Of a DNA stretch of 64,000 nucleotides, positions 44,983-54,100 are shown piece by piece. A program made the translations under genes and the position numbers. The DNA is from an uncultured Alistipes sp. (GTDB lineage Bacteria; Bacteroidota; Bacteroidia; Bacteroidales; Rikenellaceae): positions 1 to 64,000 of the forward strand of contig CANQGQ010000003.1 in assembly GCA_947623305.1 (NCBI GenBank), in the 5' to 3' direction. The first letter of the stretch is position 1. Each line of letters begins with the position of its first letter. Below the pieces are notes generated by a model. The model had not been told where the DNA came from. It searched no databases and worked only from the letters and a program-made list of their open reading frames with translations.

Positions 44983-46248
44983 TTACGCCGATTTTTTCAC
45001 GCGGGCCAACTCGATGCGCGAACGGGTCGTGCGAAGGATCCGAATCTGCAACGATCCGACAGTCAACATTTCGCCGGCAGCGGGAATCCCCTCGTAATGG
45101 TAGATGATGAAACCGGCCAACGTATCGTATTCGCGGCTCTCCTCGATCGCAAGCCCATATTTTTCATTGAGATACTTCACCTCCAAGCGGCATGAAAAGA
45201 CGTATTCGTCAGTACCGATCCGTTTTTCGGTCAGATCGGGCACGTCGTGTTCGTCCTCGATTTCGCCGAAAATCTGCTCCAACACATCCTCCAACGAAAT
45301 GATGCCCGCCGTGCCGCCGAACTCGTCGATCACGACGGATACATTCGACCGATGTTTAATAAAGTTCTGCAACACAGCCTGCAACGACATGGTTTCGGGC
45401 ACGAAACTGACCGCCATGACCGCATCGCCGACCTTGGCCGGACGGGTGAAAAGGCTCTTCGAATTGACGTAACCGATGATGTTGTCGATGGACTTCCGCC
45501 AAACGAAAATACGCGAATACTGCGTCTCGACGAAACGGGCCGTGAGCTGTTCGATGGTCGTATCGTCGATGTCGACAGCCTCGATATCGACGCGCGGCAC
45601 CATGCAGTCGCGCACGCGGAGATCAGCGAAATCCAACGCATTCTGAAACAATTTCAGCTCGTTATCGGGATCGGGATGCGGTTCGGCGTTGTTCGCTTCG
45701 AGCAACGCAGCCAAATCCTCACGATTGAAGACGGGTTCGGGGCCCGAAACATCGACCCGCCGCCCCAACAGACGCAGAATCCCTTGCGAAATAAGCGTCG
45801 TCAACCGCGCAATCGGATAGAGCAGGATATAAAAGAAATAGATAGCCGGTGCGAAAGCCCGATAGTAGAAATTGGGATTGTTCCGGAAAATCGACTTGGG
45901 CAGAAATTCGGCCACGAAGATGATAACCAAGGTCGAAACCGCCGTTTCGATGGCGACGGAACCTTCGCTGGCCGCACGTTCCCATCCGATGAGCGCGAAC
46001 ACCCCCCGCAACATCAGCGACATGTAGAGCGAATAGATGACCAGCGCGATGTTGTTGCCGACGAGGATGGTCGTGATATACTGGCCGGGGCGATGCGCGA
46101 AAACTTCGGCGATGAAGTCGAACATGCGGCTCTGTTTCCGGTCGATCTCCAACTTCAGCCGGTTTTTGCTCGTGAATGCGATCTCCATGCCGGAGAAGAA
46201 CGCCGACAGGAGCAACATGACCACGATGATGATAATTGATACAAGCAT
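44983..46248 (-). CDS. gldE: CNNM/CorC-type membrane protein (GldE-like)
   Basis: A 421-residue protein with an N-terminal DUF21 domain of about four membrane segments (about 2-20, 60-80, 95-115, 125-150), a CBS pair (about 200-325; RDCMVPRVDIEAVDI, SVVIDEFGGTAGIISLEDVLEQIFGEI) and a C-terminal CorC/HlyC domain (about 345-415). Members are linked to Mg2+/Co2+ efflux; in gliding Bacteroidetes this one is called GldE and supports GldD/T9SS function, but it is also found in non-gliding species. Its ATG overlaps the lptC stop (TAATG). Confidence 0.85.
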   Translation of the reverse strand: MLVSIIIIVVMLLLSAFFSGMEIAFTSKNRLKLEIDRKQSRMFDFIAEVFAHRPGQYITTILVGNNIALVIYSLYMSLMLRGVFALIGWERAASEGSVAIETAVSTLVIIFVAEFLPKSIFRNNPNFYYRAFAPAIYFFYILLYPIARLTTLISQGILRLLGRRVDVSGPEPVFNREDLAALLEANNAEPHPDPDNELKLFQNALDFADLRVRDCMVPRVDIEAVDIDDTTIEQLTARFVETQYSRIFVWRKSIDNIIGYVNSKSLFTRPAKVGDAVMAVSFVPETMSLQAVLQNFIKHRSNVSVVIDEFGGTAGIISLEDVLEQIFGEIEDEHDVPDLTEKRIGTDEYVFSCRLEVKYLNEKYGLAIEESREYDTLAGFIIYHYEGIPAAGEMLTVGSLQIRILRTTRSRIELARVKKSA

Positions 46249-47132
46249 TATTTTTCGGATGCAGGTTGATTCGGAGCGGCTTTTGCACCCGGTGCATCGG
46301 TCTTTTTCTCCTCCAAAGCGGCCGGCCCCGCCATACGACGCACACTACCGGCAGGAAGCTGCCGTCGTTGCATTTGCAGCCCGTCGGAGGCCCGATTCGG
46401 CTCGGGCGATTCCTCCGCACCGGTTCGGGACCAAGCGTCGATTTCGCCCGCAGGACGATGCGTCCGATTCGTTTCGGAGCGGCGTTTCTCGGCAGACACC
46501 GGTTTCGGTTGCTCGTCGGCATTCGCAGGACGAGCCTGGCGGGTCGAATCGGACGGATCGCGCGGAGCGACGTCGATTTCGGTCTGACCCTTCGAGTAAC
46601 GGAACCGCCAATCCTTGAACTCCTCGTCGGTCTCGAATCCGGCGCCAACCGCATCAACGCGATCGCCCTGCACGATGCGGGTGTCGACATTCGAATAGAC
46701 CTTCTTGGTCGTGGCGTTCCAGAACAGCTGCTGGGTAAAGAGCTTTTTGCCGTCGAATTTCTCGACCACGACATTGCCTTTGGCCTCCCACAACTTCCGC
46801 TTCTCGTAATAGATGGCGTAGTTGGCCGTCAGCACGACATCGACCGACGAGAGCGAATCGTCCTGATAAGTAACCATGCGGATTCCCTTGCGGAACTCCC
46901 GATAAGGTTCACGGGCCTGCGAATAGCCCTCGATCAACGGCGTTGTGAAACGATAGGATCGCTTTCCGTTCTGCGATTCGATGATCGTCAGATTTTCGCT
47001 GTATTCGGTCATCAACGCCTCGTCGGCGGCAGGGTCGATCTCCGGCGCACGTTCCTCGCAGGAACATAGCAAGATAGCACCCGCCGCGAAGGCGAGTGCT
47101 ACCGGAAGATATTTTTCACAAAAGGTCGTCAT
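46248..47132 (-). CDS. lptC: LPS export protein LptC with extended C-terminal tail
   Basis: A 294-residue lipoprotein-like protein (Cys in LLCSCEE). Residues about 40-180 have the LptC/OstA pattern (SENLTIIESQNGKRSYRFTTPLIEGY, ANYAIYYEKRKLWEAKGNVVVEKFDGKKLFTQQLFWN). LptC passes LPS from the inner-membrane transporter to the periplasmic bridge. The last roughly 105 residues are a Pro/Ala/Arg-rich low-complexity tail absent from typical LptC (about 190 residues). The start was cut back to the ATG at 47132 because the upstream extension overlaps the TPR gene. Overlaps the next gene as TAATG. Confidence 0.88.
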   Translation of the reverse strand: MTTFCEKYLPVALAFAAGAILLCSCEERAPEIDPAADEALMTEYSENLTIIESQNGKRSYRFTTPLIEGYSQAREPYREFRKGIRMVTYQDDSLSSVDVVLTANYAIYYEKRKLWEAKGNVVVEKFDGKKLFTQQLFWNATTKKVYSNVDTRIVQGDRVDAVGAGFETDEEFKDWRFRYSKGQTEIDVAPRDPSDSTRQARPANADEQPKPVSAEKRRSETNRTHRPAGEIDAWSRTGAEESPEPNRASDGLQMQRRQLPAGSVRRMAGPAALEEKKTDAPGAKAAPNQPASEK

Positions 47133-47166
47133 TCGATCGACGGGTCCGAAAAATCCAGTGAAAAAA

Positions 47167-48528
47167 CTAACGGGCGCGGACAGTCGTCGAAATGCCCGAT
47201 GCAAGACCGCAACCGACCGTATAACGCGAACCCTCTTTCACTTCATTGAAGAACAGCTCCTCGTTCGTCGGGAAACGACCGCGGTAACCGGACAACGCCT
47301 GTTTGGCCGTAGGCAAATAAGCCTCGGCAGCCTCGGCGTCGGCCTGCAAGAGCTCGACAGCCTGTGCCATCGTGTCGTAAGCGACCCAATAAGCCGCCTG
47401 GCCGGAGAATCCTTCGCAAGCGGCAGCCGACGAAGCATAGCACTGAGCCAGAATGAAGTACGGCACACCGTCTTCGGGATTGAGGTCGCGGGCCTGACGG
47501 GCAGCCGCAGCCGCTCCCGACATGTTGTTCGAAACCAGATCGACCAAAGCGATGCGCACGAAAAGTTTCTGACGTTCAGCAGGATCGGTCTCCGTTTCGA
47601 GCGCCTCGTTGAGATACTTGGTCGCCCGGCTGAAATCCTTCTTATCCTGGAATACCTGAGCCAGCAACATAGCCGTTTCCGATGACGGCTGCAACTCGTA
47701 GTATTTCTCGGCGGTCGTGAAATAGAACTCGCTGTCGCACTTGGCACGCGACATCAGCGAAACGGCTTGCTTGTACAAATCGACATTGTCGGGATCGGCA
47801 GCCAGACGCTCCGAGAACAATTTTTCCAGATTTTCGCAGCTGGCAGCACCGCTCGTACCGAATGCGGTATCGAACTGTTTCTTCTCCTCGACCGCCATCG
47901 GATTCTTCTCGAAGAAAGCGGTCAACCGATCGTACTCTGCGATTACCTCGTCGGCCAATACCTCGTCGGTGTTTTTGTAGTCATCGCACAAATCGGCGAA
48001 GTAAGCCACGATCAAATCGGGTTTGGTCTGATCGCCGCCGGCATCAATCGCCTCACGGAAAGTCATGCGCACGAGTTTATGCTCCTCGGGCAGATAAACG
48101 GACATGTCGCGCGCCTTGATGTCGAGCACGTAGGCCTTGCCCAAATCCGTACCTTTCTTGTTGCGGTACACGGGGAAGTGCGTCATACGCAGATCGTAAA
48201 CCTGCATCAACGAGTCGATGAAAGCCCGTCTCTGCGCAGGGTCTTTCGCTGCATTGATCTTCGCCTTGTACAACTTGCCGCCGTTGATGTAGATGTTGAT
48301 CGAACCGGTCGGAGCCTGCTTGACCAAACGCTGGAAATAACCGGCAGCCTGGTTGTAATTGCGATTGTTGACCGCTTCGCCCAGATAGCTGTTGGCCAAC
48401 ATGTTCTCCCTGCGAGCTTCGGGCGTATCGCCCCATTTGGCATACTGCGGCGAACTGAAATCCTGCGCCGACGATCCGAAAACGGCCAGGGCGCAAGCAA
48501 CGGATAACAGGATTTTGATGTTTTTCAT
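47167..48528 (-). CDS. Secreted tetratricopeptide-repeat protein
   Basis: A 453-residue protein with a signal peptide (cleavage after SSA, residue 21) and helical repeats of TPR type along most of its length. Clear units are around NMLANSYLGEAVNNRNYNQAAGYF, SETAMLLAQVFQDKKDFSRATKYLNEALE and PYFILAQCYASSAA. It probably works in the periplasm as a scaffold. It lies 34 bp before lptC and 33 bp after the outer-membrane protein gene, so it belongs to an envelope cluster; no specific partner can be named. Confidence 0.82.
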   Translation of the reverse strand: MKNIKILLSVACALAVFGSSAQDFSSPQYAKWGDTPEARRENMLANSYLGEAVNNRNYNQAAGYFQRLVKQAPTGSINIYINGGKLYKAKINAAKDPAQRRAFIDSLMQVYDLRMTHFPVYRNKKGTDLGKAYVLDIKARDMSVYLPEEHKLVRMTFREAIDAGGDQTKPDLIVAYFADLCDDYKNTDEVLADEVIAEYDRLTAFFEKNPMAVEEKKQFDTAFGTSGAASCENLEKLFSERLAADPDNVDLYKQAVSLMSRAKCDSEFYFTTAEKYYELQPSSETAMLLAQVFQDKKDFSRATKYLNEALETETDPAERQKLFVRIALVDLVSNNMSGAAAAARQARDLNPEDGVPYFILAQCYASSAAACEGFSGQAAYWVAYDTMAQAVELLQADAEAAEAYLPTAKQALSGYRGRFPTNEELFFNEVKEGSRYTVGCGLASGISTTVRAR

Positions 48529-48561
48529 AGGTGTAATTATAACGAGTTTTAAGTTTAGCGA

Positions 48562-49962
48562 TCAATCGTATTTGGGTCGCAGGAACCAGTAGTCCTTGTT
48601 CTCGCCGCCCGCACCGAAGAGGGTGAACCCGATGGCGAATTTGAAATACTGCTGTCTAACCAATCCGAGGCTTTTGGAAAGGTCGTATCCGCGACGCCCG
48701 TATTCGAATCCGATGTTGATACCCGACACCGAAAGGAACTGCACCGGAACCCCGATACCGGCCGTAACGGCCCATTCGCCGAGCCGGTGGCCGTCGAACG
48801 TCTGGTTGAAACTCCCGTAACGGAATCCGGCCCGATAGGAACAACGATTCAAGAAATGGCGCACGTCGTAACGGCCCGGCGTGTACTCCACGCCCAATTT
48901 GACCGTGTTCGTATTGGTATAGGCCACCTTGTAGGAGTGCCGGTCGGCACCCGTTCCGGAAAGGCCCGTCTGAACCGAGCCCTTGTTCCGACCGCCCCAG
49001 TTCTGGTAAACGTAATCGGCGCCGAGCGCCCATTTGTTGGTCTGATAGTAAGCCCCAAAAGCGAGTTGATGCGGCAGGACGAGCTTCAACGTTGTCTTAT
49101 CGCTCCGCACGACGGTGTTCGTGATGTTGTCGATCGTGATGCTCGATTCGACCCGCGGCCGCAGATCGCCGCCGAAGTCGAACGTAGCGCCGAACGTCAA
49201 TGCCCGTTTCTGGTTCAGCAAGGCCACCCACTGCACGCCCAACTGCCCCTTGAAATTCGAAATGCTGTAATTGTCGTTGCCGACGATCGACGAATAAGCG
49301 TTTTCCGTACCGGTGATCGAGGCCGTCGTCGAGACATAATCGCGGTCGATGTCGCCCCAATAGTATTGCACGGCAGCGCCGATCGAGAAGTTTTTGAAGA
49401 CCTCCCAGCCGATGCCGAGTTTCACCTCGGTTACATCGCCCTCACCCTGATAATTATATTGCACGGAGCCGACATTGCCCCACACGGGATCGTCATCGGA
49501 AAAGGGATGGTCGTAACGCATGCGGTAGCCCACCGAACTGTAAGGCGTCAGGCTGAAACCCAAGCCGAGTTTCTTGGCCAGCGGGAACTGGAGCGCTACA
49601 TCGCGGATGTTGAACGTATTGTAGGCCGTATGCTTTTCGGCGAGCCGATTCGCCTCATCGGGCACGAACTGCGAGTTATAAAAATTCTGTCCCTCGACCC
49701 CGAAGTCGAAGAGAAAACTCTTTTGCGGAGCGATACTGTACGACGCTGGATTGAGCAGGTTGATGTCGCCCACCTTGCGTACGGCGACCCCGACGCCTCC
49801 CATCGAACGCATCGGCAAGGTTCCGGGCGTATTCATCTCGCCGATACCGTACATGGTATAGGGCGAAAAGGCATTCACGCTGCTCGTCTGGGCGCCGGCC
49901 GCAGCGGGCAACAAGGCCGCAACGGCAATCGTCAGTCTAACCAAGATACTTTTCGCGTACAT
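48562..49962 (-). CDS. Outer-membrane beta-barrel protein
   Basis: A 466-residue protein with a signal peptide (about 1-24, ending AGAQ) and a long series of alternating amphipathic strands, beginning with SPYTMYGIGEMNTPGTLPMRSMGGVGVAVR, a FadL/PorV-like opening, and ending FKFAIGFTLFGAGGENKDYWFLRPKYD. The ATG at 49962 was chosen because it gives the signal peptide directly; it overlaps the coaX 3' end by 26 bp. Could be a hydrophobic-compound channel or a T9SS-type PorV relative; the sequence does not decide. Confidence 0.8.
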   Translation of the reverse strand: MYAKSILVRLTIAVAALLPAAAGAQTSSVNAFSPYTMYGIGEMNTPGTLPMRSMGGVGVAVRKVGDINLLNPASYSIAPQKSFLFDFGVEGQNFYNSQFVPDEANRLAEKHTAYNTFNIRDVALQFPLAKKLGLGFSLTPYSSVGYRMRYDHPFSDDDPVWGNVGSVQYNYQGEGDVTEVKLGIGWEVFKNFSIGAAVQYYWGDIDRDYVSTTASITGTENAYSSIVGNDNYSISNFKGQLGVQWVALLNQKRALTFGATFDFGGDLRPRVESSITIDNITNTVVRSDKTTLKLVLPHQLAFGAYYQTNKWALGADYVYQNWGGRNKGSVQTGLSGTGADRHSYKVAYTNTNTVKLGVEYTPGRYDVRHFLNRCSYRAGFRYGSFNQTFDGHRLGEWAVTAGIGVPVQFLSVSGINIGFEYGRRGYDLSKSLGLVRQQYFKFAIGFTLFGAGGENKDYWFLRPKYD

Positions 49963-50761
49963 TATACTCCAAAATTCTGTCCAATCCGCAAAAGACCGGA
50001 TTACGACTTGCAAATATCGTATTTTTAATTCGTTTTACAAAAAAATGCGCATCTCCTCCGGTAAAAATTATGCACAAATCGGCGAATTTTTCCCGAAAGC
50101 GGTTCGCATAGCCCTCGATTTCGAAAGCGACCGATTGCATCGCTCCCCGCACGAGCGCCTCCTCGGTCGTGCCGCCCAGGAGGCCGACCGCCTCGTCGAC
50201 AGCAGAGAGCGCAGGCTCGCCGGAACGTTCGGCCTTTTCGACAGAACCAAGCGCATCGACCTCTGCAAGAACCGTTTCCGACGGTTCGCAAAGCGGCAAA
50301 GCCGCCGTATGGTCGTGCAGCGCCTGCAACCGCATCCGCAACCCGGGCGAAATGCACCCGCCTCGGAAAACGCCGTCGGCCGTTACGAGATCGACGGTGA
50401 GGGCCGTTCCGGCATCGACGATCAAGACGTTCCGACCCGGGTAGAGCGCCGCCGCCCCGACCGCAGCCGCCAATCGGTCGAGCCCGAGCGTCTCGGGCGA
50501 ACGATAGGCATTGCCGATGGGCACGGGCGTTCGCTGCGTGAATTCCAAACAAACCGCCACCCTTGCACGCACCGCTTTTAAGACCTCCGGCACGGCGCCG
50601 CGTGTCGAACAGACAATCGCCCGCTCGACCGGTCGACCTGTCAGCAACCGGTCGAGCAGATCAGCGGTCAACCGCTCGGCCCGTTCTTCGGCGATGACGG
50701 CGCCCCGATCCGTAACGGCGCATTTGACCAATGTATTCCCTATGTCGATGAGCAGGTTCAC
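49937..50761 (-). CDS. coaX: Type III pantothenate kinase
   Basis: First step of coenzyme A synthesis, ATP-dependent phosphorylation of pantothenate. The 274-residue ASKHA-fold protein opens LLIDIGNTLVKCAV (phosphate motif), has GLDRLAAAVGA, the LIVDAGTALTVDLV motif, RGGCISPGLRMRLQALH and FTGGDA. Its ATG overlaps the mfd stop by four bases (ATGA), and its 3' end overlaps the next gene by 26 bp, so mfd-coaX-outer-membrane protein form one coupled unit. Confidence 0.95.
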   Translation of the reverse strand: MNLLIDIGNTLVKCAVTDRGAVIAEERAERLTADLLDRLLTGRPVERAIVCSTRGAVPEVLKAVRARVAVCLEFTQRTPVPIGNAYRSPETLGLDRLAAAVGAAALYPGRNVLIVDAGTALTVDLVTADGVFRGGCISPGLRMRLQALHDHTAALPLCEPSETVLAEVDALGSVEKAERSGEPALSAVDEAVGLLGGTTEEALVRGAMQSVAFEIEGYANRFREKFADLCIIFTGGDAHFFVKRIKNTIFASRNPVFCGLDRILEYNVREKYLG

Positions 50762-53700
50762 AACTGCCGCAAAATTTCGTAGGCTTCTTTCACGTTCTTC
50801 ACCTTCCTAACGGTCATGGCCAGCCGATTATTGTGCTGCTTCAGCACGAAACGGTCGGGATGCTGCGTTACTCGACGCAACAGCTCCATGAAGGTGTCGC
50901 TTTTGAAGTAGGGAGAATGGTCTTCGCCGACGAAGTGGACGATCATCAGTCCGTTCTTCACCTTCACGCGCTCCATGCCTAACCGGATGGCCTCCCAACG
51001 CAGCCGGACGACGTTCAAAAGCTCTTTCGTCGCCTCGGGCAGGGGGCCGAAGCGGTCGATCAACCGGCTTTCGAACGCCTGCAAGGCCTCCTCGGTCTGC
51101 GTGGAATCCAGTTCGCGGTAAAGTTTCAACCGCTCGGCCTGCTGCGCGACATAATCGTCGGGCAGCGAAGCCTCGACCTCGATGTCGATATGGGCGTCGT
51201 CGATGTAGGCCTGCTGCGCCACGGCCTGCTGCTCGGCCGGATTCAATCCGGCGACCTCCAAGCCCTCGGCCCGCAGCTCGGCGATGGCCTCGTTCATGAT
51301 CTTCTGATAGGTTTCGAAGCCGATGTCGGCGATGAATCCGCTCTGCTCGGCCCCCAACAGATTGCCCGCGCCGCGGATGTCCAGATCCTGCATGGCGATG
51401 TTGAAGCCGGAGCCCAAATCGGAAAACTCCTCGATGGCCCGCAACCGCCGCCGCGCATCGGACGACAACAACTCCTCGGGCGGCGACAACAGATAGCAAT
51501 AGGCCTTCTGGTCGGAACGGCCCACGCGTCCACGCAACTGGTGCAGGTCGCTCAGACCGAAATTCTGCGCGTTGTCGATGATGATGGTATTGGCATTGGG
51601 GATGTCGATGCCGTTCTCGACGATCGTCGTCGCCACCAGCACATCGAACTCCCCATAAATGAAATCCATGATGAGTTTTTCGAGCTGTTCGGCCGGCATC
51701 TGCCCGTGCCCCACGGCCACGCGGGCCTTCGGACAAAGCCGCGTAATCATCCCCTGCAACGTAAGCAGGTCTTCGACGCGGTTATGGACGAAATAGACCT
51801 GTCCGCTGCGCGCGAGCTCCGTCTCGATGGCATCGCGGACGATCTCCTCCGAAAAGACGTGCGATTCGGTAACGATGGGCTGCCGGTTGGGCGGCGGCGT
51901 CGAGATGACCGACAAATCGCGCGAACCCATCAACGAGAACTGCAGCGTGCGCGGAATCGGGGTCGCCGTGAGGGTCAGCGTGTCGACCGCGACGCTCATT
52001 TGCGTCAGCTTTTCCTTGGCGGCGACGCCGAATTTCTGCTCCTCGTCGATGATCAACAGCCCCAAATCGCGGAAGACGATATTTTTGCCCAACATCTTGT
52101 GGGTACCGATCAGAATGTCGATTTTGCCGGCTGCCAAGTCCGCCCGTATCTGCGCCGCCTCCTTGGCCGACTTCGAACGGTTCAGATATTCGATGCGCAC
52201 CGGAAAGTCGCGCAGCCGCTCCGTGAACGAGCGATAATGCTGCAAAGCAAGGATCGTCGTAGGCACCAGCACGGCGACCTGCTTGCCGTCCGTCGCCGCC
52301 TTGAAAGCCGCACGAATCGCCACCTCGGTCTTCCCGAAGCCCACGTCGCCGCAAATCAACCGATCCATCGGCTGGTCGGACTCCATGTCCTTCTTGACGG
52401 CTGCCGTGGCCGCCTGCTGGTCGGGCGTGTCCTCCCACCGGAACGAAGCCTCCAATTCGTGCTGCAGATAGCTATCGGGCGAGAATGCGAACCCTTTGGA
52501 GGCCTTGCGTTTGGCGTAGAGCGCGATCAGTTCGCGCGAAATATCCTTGACCGCCTTTTTGGTGGCATTCTTGAGCTTCTGCCAAGCGCCGTTGCCCAAT
52601 TTGTAGATTTTCGGCGGCTCTCCCTCGCCCGACTTGTAACGCGAGATGCGGTGCAACGAATGGACGTTCACGAACAGGACGTCGCCGTCCTTGTAGACCA
52701 ACTTGATCGCCTCGTGCACCTTGCCATTTTCGTTGATTTTCACCAAGCCGTCGAAACGTCCGACGCCGTGGTCGATATGCACCACGTAATCGCCGGGCCG
52801 CAGCTGGTTCAGTTCGGCGACCGTCATCTGTTCGTCGCGCCGGATTTCGCCGTTGATGCGGTACCGCTGGTAACGGTCGAACAACTGATGGTCGGTATAG
52901 AGGCAGATTCGAAGGTCGTTGTCGATGAATCCCTCGTGCAGCGTCATCGAAAGGGGCCGCACGACCGCCTGTCCGCGGCCGATCTGATGGAAGATGTTTT
53001 CGAGACGTTCGATCTGCGCCTTGTTCTCCGAAAGGATATAGGTTTCATAGCCGCGCAACGCATTGCGGATCATGTCGTCGGCCAACAGCTCGAAATTTTT
53101 ATTAAACGCAGGTTGCGGAGCGGTCGAAAAGATGATCGTTTCCGCCGCCGGACGCTCGGGCAGGTTGTCCCTCAACAGCAGCAACCGACTGTCGGCCAGA
53201 TCGGTCAACAATCCGTTGCGGCTCGTCAGCAGCGTGCCGATCGTTTCGGGATGTTCGAGGTCGGCGAGCGTCTTGCGGCGAATTTCATTCACCCGTCGCA
53301 GCACATGGTCGGCATCGTAGAACCAAAAAGCGGCCTGTGCGCCGATGAATCGGGCTAACGAAACTTTGGCCGAATCTCCCGCGCCGCCATTCAGGTCGGG
53401 GATGATCTCCACCCGACTCAATTTGTCGCTGGAGAGCTGGCTCGAAATGTTGAACCGTCGGATGGAATCCACCTCGTCGCCGAAAAAGTCCAACCGATAA
53501 GGCTTGCTCTCCGAATAGGAAAAAACGTCGACGATACCGCCGCGCACGGAGTATTGCCCGGGCTCATAGACGAAATCGACACGCGAGAACGACGCATCGG
53601 CCAACAACTGCACCAAATCGTCGATCGCGATCCGCTCGCCGACCTGCACGGGAATCGTATCCCGCTGCAACGTCTCGGCATCGGCAACCCGCTCGGCGAG

Positions 53701-54099
53701 CGCCTCGGGATAGGTGCAAACCACCAAATAGCCCTCCGAAAAGTGTTTCAGCGCATTCAACGTGGCCGTGCGCTGCACGACGCCCTGCGCATCCTCCGTC
53801 CCGTAGGCGACGGAACGTTTGAACGACGAAGGAAAGAAACAAATCCGTTCTTCCTCCAACAACTGATAAAAGTCGTTCAGCAGATAGGCGGCCGCATCGC
53901 GGTCTTCGGCAACGAACACGTGCACCCCGCCGACGCGGGCCACGGCAGCAGCGGCATAAAACGGCAAAGCGCCGCCGACCAACTCTTTGAGATGGACGGT
54001 GGCTGCTTCTTTTCGACAAGCGCGGCAAAGAGCCGACAACTGTTTCGACCCTTCGACGAACTGCGCCAATCGCTCGCAAGCCGATTTCATCGCTCCCAA
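50758..54099 (-). CDS. mfd: Transcription-repair coupling factor
   Basis: Removes stalled RNA polymerase from damaged DNA and recruits UvrA. The 1113-residue protein has the UvrB-like N-terminal region, the polymerase-interacting domain (about LRPGDYVVHIDHGVGRFDGL) and the RecG-like helicase motor (motif I GDVGFGKTE, motif II DEEQ in LLIIDEEQKFGV, motif VI QLRGRVGRSDQKAYCYLL). The C-terminal TRCF domain is also present. An in-frame ATG at 54090 is also possible. It overlaps coaX. Confidence 0.97.
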   Translation of the reverse strand: MGAMKSACERLAQFVEGSKQLSALCRACRKEAATVHLKELVGGALPFYAAAAVARVGGVHVFVAEDRDAAAYLLNDFYQLLEEERICFFPSSFKRSVAYGTEDAQGVVQRTATLNALKHFSEGYLVVCTYPEALAERVADAETLQRDTIPVQVGERIAIDDLVQLLADASFSRVDFVYEPGQYSVRGGIVDVFSYSESKPYRLDFFGDEVDSIRRFNISSQLSSDKLSRVEIIPDLNGGAGDSAKVSLARFIGAQAAFWFYDADHVLRRVNEIRRKTLADLEHPETIGTLLTSRNGLLTDLADSRLLLLRDNLPERPAAETIIFSTAPQPAFNKNFELLADDMIRNALRGYETYILSENKAQIERLENIFHQIGRGQAVVRPLSMTLHEGFIDNDLRICLYTDHQLFDRYQRYRINGEIRRDEQMTVAELNQLRPGDYVVHIDHGVGRFDGLVKINENGKVHEAIKLVYKDGDVLFVNVHSLHRISRYKSGEGEPPKIYKLGNGAWQKLKNATKKAVKDISRELIALYAKRKASKGFAFSPDSYLQHELEASFRWEDTPDQQAATAAVKKDMESDQPMDRLICGDVGFGKTEVAIRAAFKAATDGKQVAVLVPTTILALQHYRSFTERLRDFPVRIEYLNRSKSAKEAAQIRADLAAGKIDILIGTHKMLGKNIVFRDLGLLIIDEEQKFGVAAKEKLTQMSVAVDTLTLTATPIPRTLQFSLMGSRDLSVISTPPPNRQPIVTESHVFSEEIVRDAIETELARSGQVYFVHNRVEDLLTLQGMITRLCPKARVAVGHGQMPAEQLEKLIMDFIYGEFDVLVATTIVENGIDIPNANTIIIDNAQNFGLSDLHQLRGRVGRSDQKAYCYLLSPPEELLSSDARRRLRAIEEFSDLGSGFNIAMQDLDIRGAGNLLGAEQSGFIADIGFETYQKIMNEAIAELRAEGLEVAGLNPAEQQAVAQQAYIDDAHIDIEVEASLPDDYVAQQAERLKLYRELDSTQTEEALQAFESRLIDRFGPLPEATKELLNVVRLRWEAIRLGMERVKVKNGLMIVHFVGEDHSPYFKSDTFMELLRRVTQHPDRFVLKQHNNRLAMTVRKVKNVKEAYEILRQL

Positions 54100-54100
54100 T

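Noticed and set aside
51190..53358. A 722-codon plus-strand open frame
   Set aside because: Antisense to mfd, whose helicase motifs are all in the minus-strand frame.
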